64,000 nucleotides of DNA, taken from assembly GCF_001730315.1 (NCBI RefSeq), contig NZ_MIKC01000007.1, positions 1 through 64,000 on the forward strand, read 5' to 3'. How positions within the stretch are numbered: the stretch's first letter is position 1; each line of letters starts with the position of its first letter. Positions 1 to 8,357 of the stretch are shown here, piece after piece. A program made the translations under genes and the position numbers. The stretch is from Enterococcus ureilyticus. Lineage in GTDB: Bacteria > Bacillota > Bacilli > Lactobacillales > Enterococcaceae. A model generated the notes under the pieces. It was not told the origin of the DNA. It did not search any database and saw nothing but the letters and a program-made list of their open reading frames with translations.

Positions 1-109
1 GACGACTTAATTCTAAAGGATATCAGGGTGTCTTTTCTATTATTTTGCATTAAAAAGATGCCGGTGATTTCTCACCAACATCAGAAAGTATAGAGCCATT
101 TTAAAACGA

Positions 110-146
110 GAGAGAGACAAGGTAAGAATTGTCTCTCTCTTTTTTC
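110..146 (+). terminator. Rho-independent terminator of an upstream gene
   Basis: A hairpin of GAGAGAGACAA and TTGTCTCTCTC arms is followed by a T run, so it should end a plus-strand transcript entering from before the window. The first 100 bases hold no ORF I can support. Confidence 0.8.
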
Positions 147-191
147 ATTTTCCTCCAAATAGAAGCCTTTTTTGATTGCTTACGCATTTAA

Positions 192-222
192 TAACACATG
201 AGTATCCATTGATTATGTGTTA
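192..222. promoter_or_regulatory. Inverted repeat in the degV promoter region
   Basis: TAACACAT (192-199) and ATGTGTTA (215-222) form a perfect 8-bp inverted repeat. The right arm overlaps a TAAAAT -10-like hexamer (221-226) about 28 bases before the DegV start. It could be an operator; no cognate regulator is known. Confidence 0.3.
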
Positions 223-253
223 AAATAGAGAAGGAATTAGGGAGGATTTAAAA

Positions 254-1120
254 ATGACATTCAAATTAATGACAGATTCATGCTGTGATTTACCATATAC
301 ATATTTAGGCGCCAATGATGTTGAGTTTATCAGTATGACGATTCAGTTGAATGGTAAGGAATTAGTGGATGATTTGGGAGAAACATTCGACTATGACTGG
401 TTTTTACAAGAAATAAAAACTGGTGGCATGCCAACAACTTCTCAAGTAAATGTAGGTCGTTATATCGAATTTTTTAGACCGTTTGTAGAAAAGCAGGTTC
501 CCATATTGTATTTGGCTTTTTCTTCTGGATTAAGCGGATCATACCAAAGTGCCATACAAGCTGTTGATATCTTGAAAGAAGAATACCCGGATGCTGTAAT
601 TTATGTTGTTGATACGAAAGCTGCTAGCCTTGGAGAAGGCTTGTTAGTCAGCGAAGTAATCGAGTTAAAAGCAAATGGTCATTCTTTAGACGAAATCCTA
701 CTATGGTTATCTGACAATACAATGACCGTTCATTCTTGGGTCACAGTGGACGATTTAAAGCATTTAGAACGTGGAGGAAGGATTTCTAAAGCAGCAGCGG
801 CAATCGGTGGTCTGATGAACGTTAAGCCGATCATTGTGGTAGATGACCAAGGGAAGCTACAAAATATCGGAAAAGTCCGTGGACGTAGCAAAGCATTGAA
901 GAAACTAGCAGATGAAACAGTCAAAGGGATGGTTGAACCGTTGCAACAAAACGTATTTATTGCTTATGCTGGTGATTTAGAAAGTGCAGAGAAAGTCAAA
1001 GCTTTGATTGAGGAGAAAATCCAGGTTAAAGAGATTCGTTTGCATCCACTAGGCCCTACGATCACTAGTCATACTGGGAATGGTTGTATTGCAGTTTTTT
1101 CAAGAGGTAAAAAGAGATAA
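254..1120 (+). CDS. DegV family fatty-acid-binding protein
   Basis: 288 aa, the usual length for DegV proteins. The N-terminal motif TDSCCDLP, the SSGLSGSYQS loop and the C-terminal TSHTGNG segment match the two-domain DegV fold. Characterised members (FakB) bind a fatty acid and present it to the kinase FakA for phosphorylation and phospholipid synthesis; FakA is not in this window. The start is fixed by GGAGG at 241-245, eight bases before the ATG. The gene is monocistronic, with a terminator just behind it. Family is confident; which fatty acid it binds, or whether it is a true FakB, cannot be read from sequence. Confidence 0.9.
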   Translation: MTFKLMTDSCCDLPYTYLGANDVEFISMTIQLNGKELVDDLGETFDYDWFLQEIKTGGMPTTSQVNVGRYIEFFRPFVEKQVPILYLAFSSGLSGSYQSAIQAVDILKEEYPDAVIYVVDTKAASLGEGLLVSEVIELKANGHSLDEILLWLSDNTMTVHSWVTVDDLKHLERGGRISKAAAAIGGLMNVKPIIVVDDQGKLQNIGKVRGRSKALKKLADETVKGMVEPLQQNVFIAYAGDLESAEKVKALIEEKIQVKEIRLHPLGPTITSHTGNGCIAVFSRGKKR

Positions 1121-1124
1121 AAAT

Positions 1125-1164
1125 AAAACACCCAGTACATTCTTTGTGACGGGGTGTTTTTTTT
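1125..1164 (+). terminator. Terminator after degV gene
   Basis: AAAACACCC (1125-1133) pairs with GGGGTGTTTT (1151-1160), followed by a T run. Confidence 0.85.
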
Positions 1165-1253
1165 ATAAGTAAGGATGCTTTTATTTTGAACCAATAAAGC
1201 ATATTATATTACTATATATTTTAAAGACTAAATTTCTATGGGAGGTATTTTTA

Positions 1254-1697
1254 TTGAATTTCTATGGTATAGACTACTTGGAATCACAATCAAATCTCAA
1301 TGATTATATCAAATATTTTTTTATTTTTAGTGCATTGATTGTAATGATTATTGCGTTTAGTTTGTATATGCGTCATCGTATTCAAACGAAATATCGAGAT
1401 TTGAGTATAATCACTTTTTTGCTACTATTGTTTTTACTAGGTGTTCAGTATTCTGACTATACACAAAATCAAAGCAAAAATTCACAATCGTCTCAAATGG
1501 TCAATTTTGTGAAGCAGATATCAAAAGAAAAAGGGGTAGACAAAAAAGAGATTCTTGTAAGCTCAACTCAGTTAGTGGATGGAACACTTGTAAAAATCGA
1601 AGATAAATACTACAAGACAATATTAAGTACGGATCAAAATTCTTATGTCCTGGAAGAAGCGCACTTGATGAATTCAGATATTATAATTACGAAATAA
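1254..1697 (+). CDS. DUF3290 family membrane protein
   Basis: 147 aa. Two hydrophobic segments (about residues 20-42 and 52-66) are followed by a soluble tail of about 75 residues with KKEILVSS and VLEEAHLM stretches, as in DUF3290 proteins. Translation begins at TTG 1254, set by GGAGG at 1241-1245; there is no better ATG. It lies 23 bp upstream of a DUF421 gene and is probably co-transcribed, a pairing seen widely in lactobacilli and enterococci. The molecular function is unknown. Confidence 0.75.
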   Translation: MNFYGIDYLESQSNLNDYIKYFFIFSALIVMIIAFSLYMRHRIQTKYRDLSIITFLLLLFLLGVQYSDYTQNQSKNSQSSQMVNFVKQISKEKGVDKKEILVSSTQLVDGTLVKIEDKYYKTILSTDQNSYVLEEAHLMNSDIIITK

Positions 1698-1720
1698 GTT
1701 AAAGTAGAAAGGAAGATATT

Positions 1721-2365
1721 ATGCAACTCTATAGTCCAATTATTATCAAACTTGGCTTGGGAATTATTTGTTTAATCATTCAGATTAATTTAATGGGAAA
1801 AGGCAACCTAGCACCTTCCTCAGCAATGGATCAGGTTCAAAATTATGTCCTAGGTGGAATTATAGGCGGGGTAATTTATAACGACTCAATAAGTGTACTA
1901 CAGTTCGTTTTAGTATTGATTATTTGGACGTTGCTTGTATTGACTGTTAAGTTTGCAAAAGAACATAATCGATATGTAAAATATATTGTAGATGGTAGAC
2001 CAATCACTTTGATCAAAGATGGAAAAGTTGATGTGAATGAGTGTCTCAGGTGTGGGATTTCAGCAAATGAATTGATGTTTAAGTTAAGAGCGAATGCTAT
2101 TTACGAAGTTGAGAATGTCAAAAGAGCTGTCTTAGAGCAAAATGGCCAGTTAACAATGATAGAATTCGGAGATGAAAGCATTCGGTATCCAATTATTGTA
2201 GATGGTCAAGCAAACTATGATGTGCTGGAATTAATTAATAAAGATATTGAATGGTTGGCTGAACAGGTTCAAAATGAGGAATATAAAGGAATTAATGAAA
2301 TATACTTAGGTGAGTACCTTTCAGGTAAGTTGAAATTATATGGATACGAACAAAATAAAGCATAG
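1721..2365 (+). CDS. DUF421 (YetF-like) membrane protein
   Basis: 214 aa. Three hydrophobic helices in the first 85 residues precede a cytosolic domain containing VDGRPITLIKDGKVD and LRANAIYEVENVKRAVLEQNGQ, both typical of DUF421/YetF/YcaP proteins. The AGAAAGGAAG ribosome site lies just before ATG 1721. It should form a membrane unit with the preceding DUF3290 protein. The family is linked to envelope and spore membranes in Bacillus; the biochemical role is not established. Confidence 0.85.
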   Translation: MQLYSPIIIKLGLGIICLIIQINLMGKGNLAPSSAMDQVQNYVLGGIIGGVIYNDSISVLQFVLVLIIWTLLVLTVKFAKEHNRYVKYIVDGRPITLIKDGKVDVNECLRCGISANELMFKLRANAIYEVENVKRAVLEQNGQLTMIEFGDESIRYPIIVDGQANYDVLELINKDIEWLAEQVQNEEYKGINEIYLGEYLSGKLKLYGYEQNKA

Positions 2366-2376
2366 TTGAATGCACT

Positions 2377-2427
2377 AAAATGAAATGAGAAGTCGATTAT
2401 CGATTCTTTTATTTCATTTTATTTTTT
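2377..2427 (+). terminator. Terminator after the DUF3290/DUF421 pair
   Basis: AAAATGAAAT (2377-2386) and ATTTCATTTT (2411-2420) close a hairpin with inner AGAA/TTCT and TCGA/TCGA pairing, followed by a T-rich tail. Confidence 0.75.
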
Positions 2428-2446
2428 TAAAATAAAGTTGTGAAAA

Positions 2447-2476
2447 TTTACATTAAATTTACATACAAAATATATA
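2447..2476 (+). promoter_or_regulatory. Tandem TTTACAT boxes and promoter of the ABC/two-component operon
   Basis: TTTACAT occurs at 2447-2453 and 2458-2464, exactly 11 bp apart, the spacing typical of OmpR/PhoB-class response-regulator half-sites. TATATA (2471-2476) lies 18 bp after the first TTTACA and could be the -10. The regulator encoded in the same operon (4626-5294) is the natural binder, implying autoregulation. Confidence 0.45.
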
Positions 2477-2529
2477 CACTTCATTCTGATAAAGTAAACT
2501 AAAAATCAATTCAGCAAGGAGGTAAGTTT

Positions 2530-3939
2530 TTGAGTATTTTTAAAAGAATTTTTCAAAGTATTATCAATTTAAAAAAGAGAACTATTATTCTAGGTATATT
2601 ATTTATTATTGTTTCAGTCTTTTTAGTTTCTGGATCTTCTATTCAACACTCATTAAAAAAAATATTGAATGAAACAAAAAATCAAGTGAATCCAATTATA
2701 TCAGTTGAGCTTGATTTGGACGCATTAATGAAAGAAATGTATGGTGGGGAATCAAGTAGTGATAAGCAAAATATCGATGAGCAATTCGTAAAAAAAATTA
2801 GTGAGTCGTCATATGTTAAAGACTTTTCAGTCTATAGTAATACTGCAGTAAGCACACAATTTTCAAGTACCGAATCAACGACTGTCCCAGATCAAGTGCC
2901 AGAAGGGTACGTAACACCAACTAATGAACTATCGATTTTAGATAGTACTAACCCAGATTTAGCAAAAACTAGGATAAAAGTAGTTGAGGGTAAATTACCC
3001 GATGAGTCTGATTTAGAAAATCCTATAATGATATCGGAAAAGTATGCCAAAGAACATAAACTTAAAGTTGGCGACTCATTGAATTTAGATTTGAGTTCCG
3101 GCTTCCAAGAAGACAAAACAAAAAAAGAAATGGACACAAAAATTTCAGGAATTTATACATTAACGGAAGAAAATGATTCGGTTTATCTAAGTAAAGAAAA
3201 AGAAACGTTTTATTCTACAAGAAAAGTATTGGATGATGTTAAAAAGATTCAATTTAAAGATGAGGGAATCAGTTCGCCGATCATGAATTACGAAAAGGTG
3301 AAAGTTGAACTAAAAAATCCTATGGATACGGATAAATTTATTTCAGAAATTAAATCGGGTGATGGTGATTTTTCATCGATTAAATTTAATAGCACCTACG
3401 AGCAATATAAAACAATAAGTAACATGATAGATAAAATCATGAATATTTTCTCTATTTTACAACTGGTGATCTTTATAGTAGCTGCAGTAATTGTTTCATT
3501 GATCATGTTACTGTCGTTACGTGAAAGAAAGTATGAAATAGGACTACTTTTAGCTCTAGGTGAAACAAAGTTTAACATACTACTACAAATGTTTTTAGAA
3601 GTCACAACAGTTTTAGTCATTAGCTTTATGATTGGATTCGGTATATCGAATTTTGTCGTGAATCCAATTGCAGCTGAAACGATCAACCAAGAAATGCAAC
3701 AAACAATTTCAGATAGTAAACAAGAGCCAATGGTTCAGCGGGGACCAAATTATGTCGAAGATACAAGTGTAAAATTAGATACAGAAATTCAAATTCAAGA
3801 GCAAGATAAAGTACAAAATATTAAGATAGCAGGCTTTATTTTCATGGGGTTACTAGTAATCGTTCTATTTTCAACAACGATTCCAACAATGAGAATTCTC
3901 AAGAAAAGTCCAAAATCGATTTTATCAAGTACAGAATAA
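2530..3939 (+). CDS. FtsX-like ABC transporter permease (MacB/Vex type)
   Basis: 469 aa. One membrane helix at the N-terminus (about residues 15-38) is followed by a large extracytoplasmic domain (about 40-300). Three C-terminal helices come next, the first just before the LLSLRERKYEIGLLLALGE motif characteristic of FtsX-domain permeases. Start is TTG 2530, directed by AAGGAGG at 2517-2523. First gene of a four-gene operon with an ATPase, response regulator and kinase. Order and sizes resemble Vex3/Vex2 with VncR/VncS of pneumococcus, though a second permease (Vex1) is absent. Substrate unknown; peptide or antimicrobial export or sensing is an inference. Confidence 0.85.
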   Translation: MSIFKRIFQSIINLKKRTIILGILFIIVSVFLVSGSSIQHSLKKILNETKNQVNPIISVELDLDALMKEMYGGESSSDKQNIDEQFVKKISESSYVKDFSVYSNTAVSTQFSSTESTTVPDQVPEGYVTPTNELSILDSTNPDLAKTRIKVVEGKLPDESDLENPIMISEKYAKEHKLKVGDSLNLDLSSGFQEDKTKKEMDTKISGIYTLTEENDSVYLSKEKETFYSTRKVLDDVKKIQFKDEGISSPIMNYEKVKVELKNPMDTDKFISEIKSGDGDFSSIKFNSTYEQYKTISNMIDKIMNIFSILQLVIFIVAAVIVSLIMLLSLRERKYEIGLLLALGETKFNILLQMFLEVTTVLVISFMIGFGISNFVVNPIAAETINQEMQQTISDSKQEPMVQRGPNYVEDTSVKLDTEIQIQEQDKVQNIKIAGFIFMGLLVIVLFSTTIPTMRILKKSPKSILSSTE

Positions 3940-3950
3940 GGAGGCACAAT

Positions 3951-4592
3951 ATGCTTGAGGTCAAAAATTTATCTTATCGTTATAATGATCAAACGATATT
4001 GAAAAATATCAATTATTCATTTGAAAAAGGGAAAATATATTCAATTGTTGGAGTATCTGGTGTTGGAAAATCAACGTTTCTTTCTTTAATATCAGGATTG
4101 GAATTTCTTCAAGAAGGACAGGTTTTTTACAATCAGAATGAAGTAAGTAATTACGTAAAATATAGAAAGTCGATCAGTTATATTTTTCAATCCTTTAACT
4201 TAGTCTCATATTTATCAGCAATTGATAATATCAAGTTGGGTTTAGCGATCCATCAAATAAAAGATAGAAGTGTTCATCCTTTTATCCAATCAATTCTAAA
4301 TCAGTTAGATATTAAAGGAGAGAATCAAACCAAGAAAAGTGCTCAATTATCAGGTGGTCAGCAACAAAGAGTATCAATTGCTAGAGCTGTTGCTTTAGAT
4401 TCGGACTTGATTATTGCCGATGAACCAACAGGAAATTTAGATAGAGGCAATGCTAAAGAAGTGATGAATCTATTTAAACAATTAAAAGAAAAGGAAAAAT
4501 GTATTATTGTTGTGACACATGATCCCATAATAGAACAACAATCTGATGTAGTTCTGACGATCAAGGAAGGGCAATTATTTAAATTAAATTAA
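3951..4592 (+). CDS. ABC transporter ATP-binding protein (LolD/MacB type)
   Basis: 213 aa, a single nucleotide-binding domain. It shows Walker A GVSGVGKST, Q-loop IFQSFNL, signature LSGGQQQR, Walker B LIIADEPTGNLD and the H-loop VVTHD, so it should be an active ATPase. It begins 11 bp after the permease with an AAGGAGG ribosome site. It should drive the adjacent FtsX-like permease. Its final codons and stop are part of a long perfect hairpin (4563-4608). Confidence 0.93.
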   Translation: MLEVKNLSYRYNDQTILKNINYSFEKGKIYSIVGVSGVGKSTFLSLISGLEFLQEGQVFYNQNEVSNYVKYRKSISYIFQSFNLVSYLSAIDNIKLGLAIHQIKDRSVHPFIQSILNQLDIKGENQTKKSAQLSGGQQQRVSIARAVALDSDLIIADEPTGNLDRGNAKEVMNLFKQLKEKEKCIIVVTHDPIIEQQSDVVLTIKEGQLFKLN

Positions 4593-4608
4593 ATAATTGC
4601 CCTTCCTT
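4563..4608. repeat. Perfect 20-bp inverted repeat across the ATPase stop codon
   Basis: AAGGAAGGGCAATTATTTAA (4563-4582) and its exact complement (4589-4608) flank a 6-base loop. There is no clean U-run after it, so it is more likely an intra-operon attenuator or RNA-processing and stability element than a full terminator. It separates the transporter genes from the regulator and kinase genes. Confidence 0.7.
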
Positions 4609-4625
4609 TAATAGAGGTGAATATT

Positions 4626-5294
4626 ATGAAAAAATCAATTCTTCTAATAGAGGATACAGATGAAATCAGGAATGGGTTATGTTTGAGTTTAAAAAAAGAA
4701 AACTATGATGTGTCCGCTTTTCCAGATGCAGAAACGGCTTTGGTTTCTTTTGAATCAAAAAAGTATGATTTAATTTTACTCGATTTGATGTTACCTAAAA
4801 TGAGTGGGGAAGAATTTTTAGACAGATTAGAGCATCATCAAATCCCTATAATTGTCATCAGTGCATTGAATGATGAATTTACGCAAATCAATCTTTATAA
4901 TCGAAAAATTTATGATTATGTTGTAAAGCCATTTTCTGTAAATATATTACTATTAAAAATTGAGGCTATATTGAGACGTATCGAATCAAATGGCCCAAAA
5001 TCGGCTAAAAAAATACGTTATAAAAATATTATGATTGAAATAGGTAACTATATTGTAGAGAAAAATGGAGAAAGAATCACATTGACTGCAAAGGAATTTG
5101 AGATTCTGCAAGCTATGCTACTAAACCAAGGAAAAGTATTTTCTAGAGATGAGTTTTTAACGGCAATTTGGGGATATGATTACTATGTTGATTCCAGAAC
5201 GATTGATGTTCATATTAAAAATCTTCGCAATAAATTGGGAAAAGATCTGATAGATACTCTCAAAGGAGTTGGCTACCGAATTGAAAAAGAATAA
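4626..5294 (+). CDS. OmpR/PhoB-family response regulator
   Basis: 222 aa. An N-terminal receiver carries the acidic pocket (EDTDE) and phospho-acceptor Asp53 in LILLDLMLPKMSG; a winged-helix DNA-binding domain follows (about 135-222, with LTAKEFEILQ and VDSRTIDVHIKNLRNKLG). The start is ATG 4626, because AGAGGTG at 4613-4619 is spaced for it; an in-frame GTG at 4617 overlaps that ribosome site. Partner kinase follows with a short overlap. Probable target: the TTTACAT boxes upstream of the operon. Similar in size to VncR. Confidence 0.92.
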   Translation: MKKSILLIEDTDEIRNGLCLSLKKENYDVSAFPDAETALVSFESKKYDLILLDLMLPKMSGEEFLDRLEHHQIPIIVISALNDEFTQINLYNRKIYDYVVKPFSVNILLLKIEAILRRIESNGPKSAKKIRYKNIMIEIGNYIVEKNGERITLTAKEFEILQAMLLNQGKVFSRDEFLTAIWGYDYYVDSRTIDVHIKNLRNKLGKDLIDTLKGVGYRIEKE

Positions 5295-6627
5295 ACCAAT
5301 CCAGTGGCCAACGAAAGTAGTTATCGTTTTGTTTTCAGTAATCATGTCTTTTATCGTATTTTTTATAGTAATTGGTATCATCACATTGAATCTAGGGAAA
5401 GAAATAGAAAAAGAGCAACAAGATATATTCGATAGAACAACTGTAAAAATACGTGAAATCATTGAAAATAATAAGGATTATAGCTATCTAAGGCCTTTCG
5501 TCGTTAATGGCTATCGGGTAATCATCACAAACTCAAATGGGAAAATTATTTATCCGCAAAATGATTCAGAACCATTTAACTACGATTTTAATATGTTGTT
5601 AGTGCCTATGAGAGGGATTGTTACGCAGTTCAAGGTAAATGATCTAAACGTTTATATAAGTTATCCAATTCAATTAACGCCTCCAGATATCAGCGATATA
5701 ATATTGGAGTCTGTTCCATATGTCTTATTTTTAGCAGCTTTTAGCATAGCTGTCGTTATAACTATCTATGTTTCTTTATTTAAACGTGAAAGAAAAAAAT
5801 TGGATGTTTTATTTGATCTAACCAAGAAGAATGTATCAAATGATGAAATAGTTGATCTCAATTTAAATTTGAGATTAGAAGAATATGCAGAAATCGAATT
5901 ACAAGTAAAAGAGCTTTATTCAGAACTAAAGTTTGCCCAAAATAAGTTAGAAAAAGAAGTTCAACTTGTAAAAAAACTAGAATCGAACAACTCTGCTCTT
6001 TTAAAAGGGATGACGCATGAAATGAAAACCCCTCTTATGGCGACTAAATTATTGGTTAATCAATTAGAAAATCTGAATCAAGCAGAAAATACTCGAGATA
6101 TTTTGATGGAGATCAATAACCAAATCAATAGTTTAGATCAATTAATTAGAGAAATATTATTCATCAGTCAAAAAAGTAACCTTAATCAACAGTCAGAACA
6201 GTCGTCAATAGAAATCATCAATGAGGTCATCCATCACTATGATGTACTGCTAAAGGATAAAAAACTAACGATCTGCCGTACGTTTAATCATGATTTTTTT
6301 ATAAAACTAGACAGAAAAATTATTGAAAAAGTTTTTTCTAATTTAATCAGTAATGCGATTAATTACACGTTAGAAAATAGTACCATATTTATAGAAGTCA
6401 CTGAAAATAGCCTAACGATTAAAAATGAAATACCAAATCATTATACCATTGACTTGCAATTAATAGGTGAACCCTTCGCAACGTTTAGTTCAACAAGTGG
6501 AACTGGGTTAGGTATTTATCTGGTTGAAACAATGCTGGCTACTTCGCCTTATACTTTGACAATCGAAATTCAAGAAGAAGCATTGTTTGTTACAAAAATA
6601 AGTATAGCAGAACAGCCTTTTAATTAA
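5281..6627 (+). CDS. Sensor histidine kinase
   Basis: About 448 aa from TTG 5281 (AAAGGAG at 5262-5268); an alternative TTG at 5269 has no room for a ribosome site. Two membrane helices (about 13-36 and 142-165) bracket an extracellular sensor of about 105 residues. A coiled segment leads to the H-box GMTHEMKTPL with phospho-acceptor His246, then the N-box NLISNAINYT and the G-box GTGLGIYL, so it should be active. It overlaps the regulator gene by 14 bases, implying translational coupling. The stimulus, presumably tied to the ABC transporter, is unknown. Confidence 0.9.
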   Translation: MKKNKPIQWPTKVVIVLFSVIMSFIVFFIVIGIITLNLGKEIEKEQQDIFDRTTVKIREIIENNKDYSYLRPFVVNGYRVIITNSNGKIIYPQNDSEPFNYDFNMLLVPMRGIVTQFKVNDLNVYISYPIQLTPPDISDIILESVPYVLFLAAFSIAVVITIYVSLFKRERKKLDVLFDLTKKNVSNDEIVDLNLNLRLEEYAEIELQVKELYSELKFAQNKLEKEVQLVKKLESNNSALLKGMTHEMKTPLMATKLLVNQLENLNQAENTRDILMEINNQINSLDQLIREILFISQKSNLNQQSEQSSIEIINEVIHHYDVLLKDKKLTICRTFNHDFFIKLDRKIIEKVFSNLISNAINYTLENSTIFIEVTENSLTIKNEIPNHYTIDLQLIGEPFATFSSTSGTGLGIYLVETMLATSPYTLTIEIQEEALFVTKISIAEQPFN

Positions 6628-6649
6628 AAAACGAAAGGTGACTATTCTA

Positions 6650-6687
6650 GAGTAAAAAGTAGCTATACAGAATGTTACTTTTTACTC
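6650..6687 (+). terminator. Hairpin after the two-component operon
   Basis: Twelve-base perfect arms GAGTAAAAAGTA (6650-6661) and TACTTTTTACTC (6676-6687). The T-tract is inside the stem and no U tail follows, so termination strength is uncertain. The rest of 6690-6860 is AT-rich with no gene I can support. Confidence 0.5.
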
Positions 6688-6862
6688 AGTATAAAGAAAT
6701 AAAAAAAGAAACATATAGCGAATATTGGTATTGAATTAATCAAAAATATCTTGAATAGTCAATTTTAAATAGACAGAATATTCAATCTATTTAGTGTGCA
6801 CAAAAATAAGTATGCTCTTATACATATGTAATTAACGAAATATAGTTAAAAATTAGGCCCTA

Positions 6863-6898
6863 CTTTCATTTCTTATTTCTACGACAAATAGGAAACAA
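6863..6898 (+). other. Left crossover site (inverted partner of 8322-8357)
   Basis: The core is a tyrosine-recombinase style site: arm TTTCTTATTT (6869-6878), 7-bp spacer CTACGAC (6879-6885), arm AAATAGGAAA (6886-6895). The 36-bp block matches the reverse complement of 8322-8357 at 33 positions. Because the asymmetric spacers are mirrored, recombination would invert the DNA between the sites rather than excise it. Confidence 0.7.
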
Positions 6899-6958
6899 GA
6901 AAGATGATTAATTTGTGAAAAATAACTTAAATTTATCTATTAAATTAAATTTGTATTT

Positions 6959-6987
6959 ATGTTAACTGAGAAATCTCTTAAAGTCAA
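6959..6987 (-). promoter_or_regulatory. Minus-strand promoter inside the invertible segment
   Basis: On the minus strand TTGACT (6987-6982), a 17-bp spacer and TAACAT (6964-6959) make a plausible sigma-A promoter. It points out of the segment across the left crossover site. After inversion it would point at the regulator gene starting at 8538. The match is good but short, so experimental support is needed. Confidence 0.4.
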
Positions 6988-7090
6988 TAATCGTTTTTAT
7001 CGAATATTTCAAAAAAGATTAAAAAAAATGAGAAAAAACAATTTTTTTGAAATTCTTTTTGAAAAAAACTTGCATTCCACTTTGATAAGC

Positions 7091-7108
7091 CGTCAAAAAA
7101 ATCGTCAA
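7091..7108 (+). promoter_or_regulatory. Arm-type repeat left of the recombinase gene
   Basis: CGTCAA occurs twice, 12 bp apart (7091-7096, 7103-7108). A similar pair lies after the gene at 8266-8283. Paired short repeats inside the crossover sites are typical of arm sites bound by the N-terminal domain of lambda/Tn916-type integrases. Confidence 0.4.
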
Positions 7109-7125
7109 GAAAGGATCAATTTACT

Positions 7126-8244
7126 ATGGTAAGAAAAGGTGAAAATATTTATAAAAGAAAAGATGGTCGTTGGGAGGGAAGGTATATTAAACAACGAACG
7201 CCAGAAAAAAAAATAATTTACGGTTCTATCTATGGCAAACAGTATTCAGAGGTAAAAGAAAAACTAACATTTATCAAAGCTAGATATCTTACCTCAAATT
7301 GTTCTGTTGCTAGTTATAATGAAACATTTGAAGAATTCATTGGAAATTGGATGATGACAACGATGAGATATACTGTTAAACCTACAACGTACTCAAATTA
7401 TACTAGACTGATCAAACGTCATATTATACCGAAATTAGGTGATAAAAAAGTTCAAAAACTCACACAAGACACAATTCAAGAGTTTGTCTATCATCTTGCT
7501 AAGCAAAATTTTGCTTCTGGTACTATCAAAAATATATTCAATATTTTAAAAAAGACCTTAAACTCAGCTGTAAAACAAAGCTATTTACTCCAAAATCCAT
7601 GTGACAACATCATTCTTCCCAAAACTACAACCAAAAAAATAAATGCACTTACATTAGAAGATCAGAGGAAAATTGAAATGTTGGCTTTAGCAGAAAAGAA
7701 ATGCTCCCCTGTTTTTTTAGCATTGTATTCAGGTATGAGAATTGGAGAAATTAGTGGACTAAAATGGGAAGATATTGATTTTGATAAAAATTTGATTCAA
7801 GTAAGAAGAACGATCACTCGAATAACCAATGAAAGTACAACACTAACAAAAACCAAAGTAATAGCGGGTTCTCCAAAATCGGATCATTCAGCCCGAATAA
7901 TTCCTATGGCGGAAAACCTCAGAAACTACTTACTAGAAAAACGAAAATATACTTCAGGCTCATATGTGATTTGTTGTAATGGTGGATTAACAGAGCCACG
8001 AACAATAAATTATCGATTTAAAAAAATAGTTAATAAACTAGAACTTCCAGACATTCGTTTCCATTCTTTGAGACATACCTTTGCAACGCGTTGCTTGGAA
8101 CAGGGTGTGGACATAGCAAGCTTAAGCCAAATATTAGGACATCATTCAATTAAGTTGACTCTGGATACATATGCTGATTCATTGCTAGAAAATAGGATAA
8201 ACGCTATCGCAACAATAGATCATTTATTTTTAAAAGCTCAATAG
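7126..8244 (+). CDS. Tyrosine recombinase/integrase
   Basis: 372 aa. The N-terminal AP2-like arm-binding domain (about residues 8-50) has YKRKDGRWEGRY; a SAM-like core-binding domain follows (about 65-155). The catalytic domain shows Arg205 in SGMRIGE, His313 and Arg316 in HSLRHTF, His339 in LGHHS and nucleophile Tyr349 in LDTYAD, so it should be active. Family members integrate phages and ICEs, but no mobile cargo is present here. Instead the gene sits alone between inverted crossover sites with arm-type repeats, so its job is probably local DNA inversion. AAAGGA at 7110-7115 precedes ATG 7126. Confidence 0.93.
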   Translation: MVRKGENIYKRKDGRWEGRYIKQRTPEKKIIYGSIYGKQYSEVKEKLTFIKARYLTSNCSVASYNETFEEFIGNWMMTTMRYTVKPTTYSNYTRLIKRHIIPKLGDKKVQKLTQDTIQEFVYHLAKQNFASGTIKNIFNILKKTLNSAVKQSYLLQNPCDNIILPKTTTKKINALTLEDQRKIEMLALAEKKCSPVFLALYSGMRIGEISGLKWEDIDFDKNLIQVRRTITRITNESTTLTKTKVIAGSPKSDHSARIIPMAENLRNYLLEKRKYTSGSYVICCNGGLTEPRTINYRFKKIVNKLELPDIRFHSLRHTFATRCLEQGVDIASLSQILGHHSIKLTLDTYADSLLENRINAIATIDHLFLKAQ

Positions 8245-8265
8245 CAAGTGTTGTCTAAATAATTC

Positions 8266-8283
8266 CGTCAAAGAAATGGTCAA
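8266..8283 (+). promoter_or_regulatory. Arm-type repeat right of the recombinase gene
   Basis: CGTCAA (8266-8271) and GGTCAA (8278-8283), 12 bp apart, mirror the spacing of the pair at 7091-7108 and share the pattern CCGTCAAARAAATSGTCAA. Likely integrase arm-binding site. Confidence 0.4.
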
Positions 8284-8321
8284 AAAAAGAGGTAATTACT
8301 GTATAGAACAATAATCCGACT

Positions 8322-8357
8322 TTATTTCTTATTTGTCGTAGAAATAAGAAACGAAAG
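8322..8357 (-). other. Right crossover site (inverted partner of 6863-6898)
   Basis: The core arms TTTCTTATTT (8325-8334) and AAATAAGAAA (8342-8351) are a perfect palindrome around spacer GTCGTAG (8335-8341), the reverse complement of the left spacer. About 180 bp of non-coding DNA separate it from the regulator gene at 8538. Confidence 0.7.
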
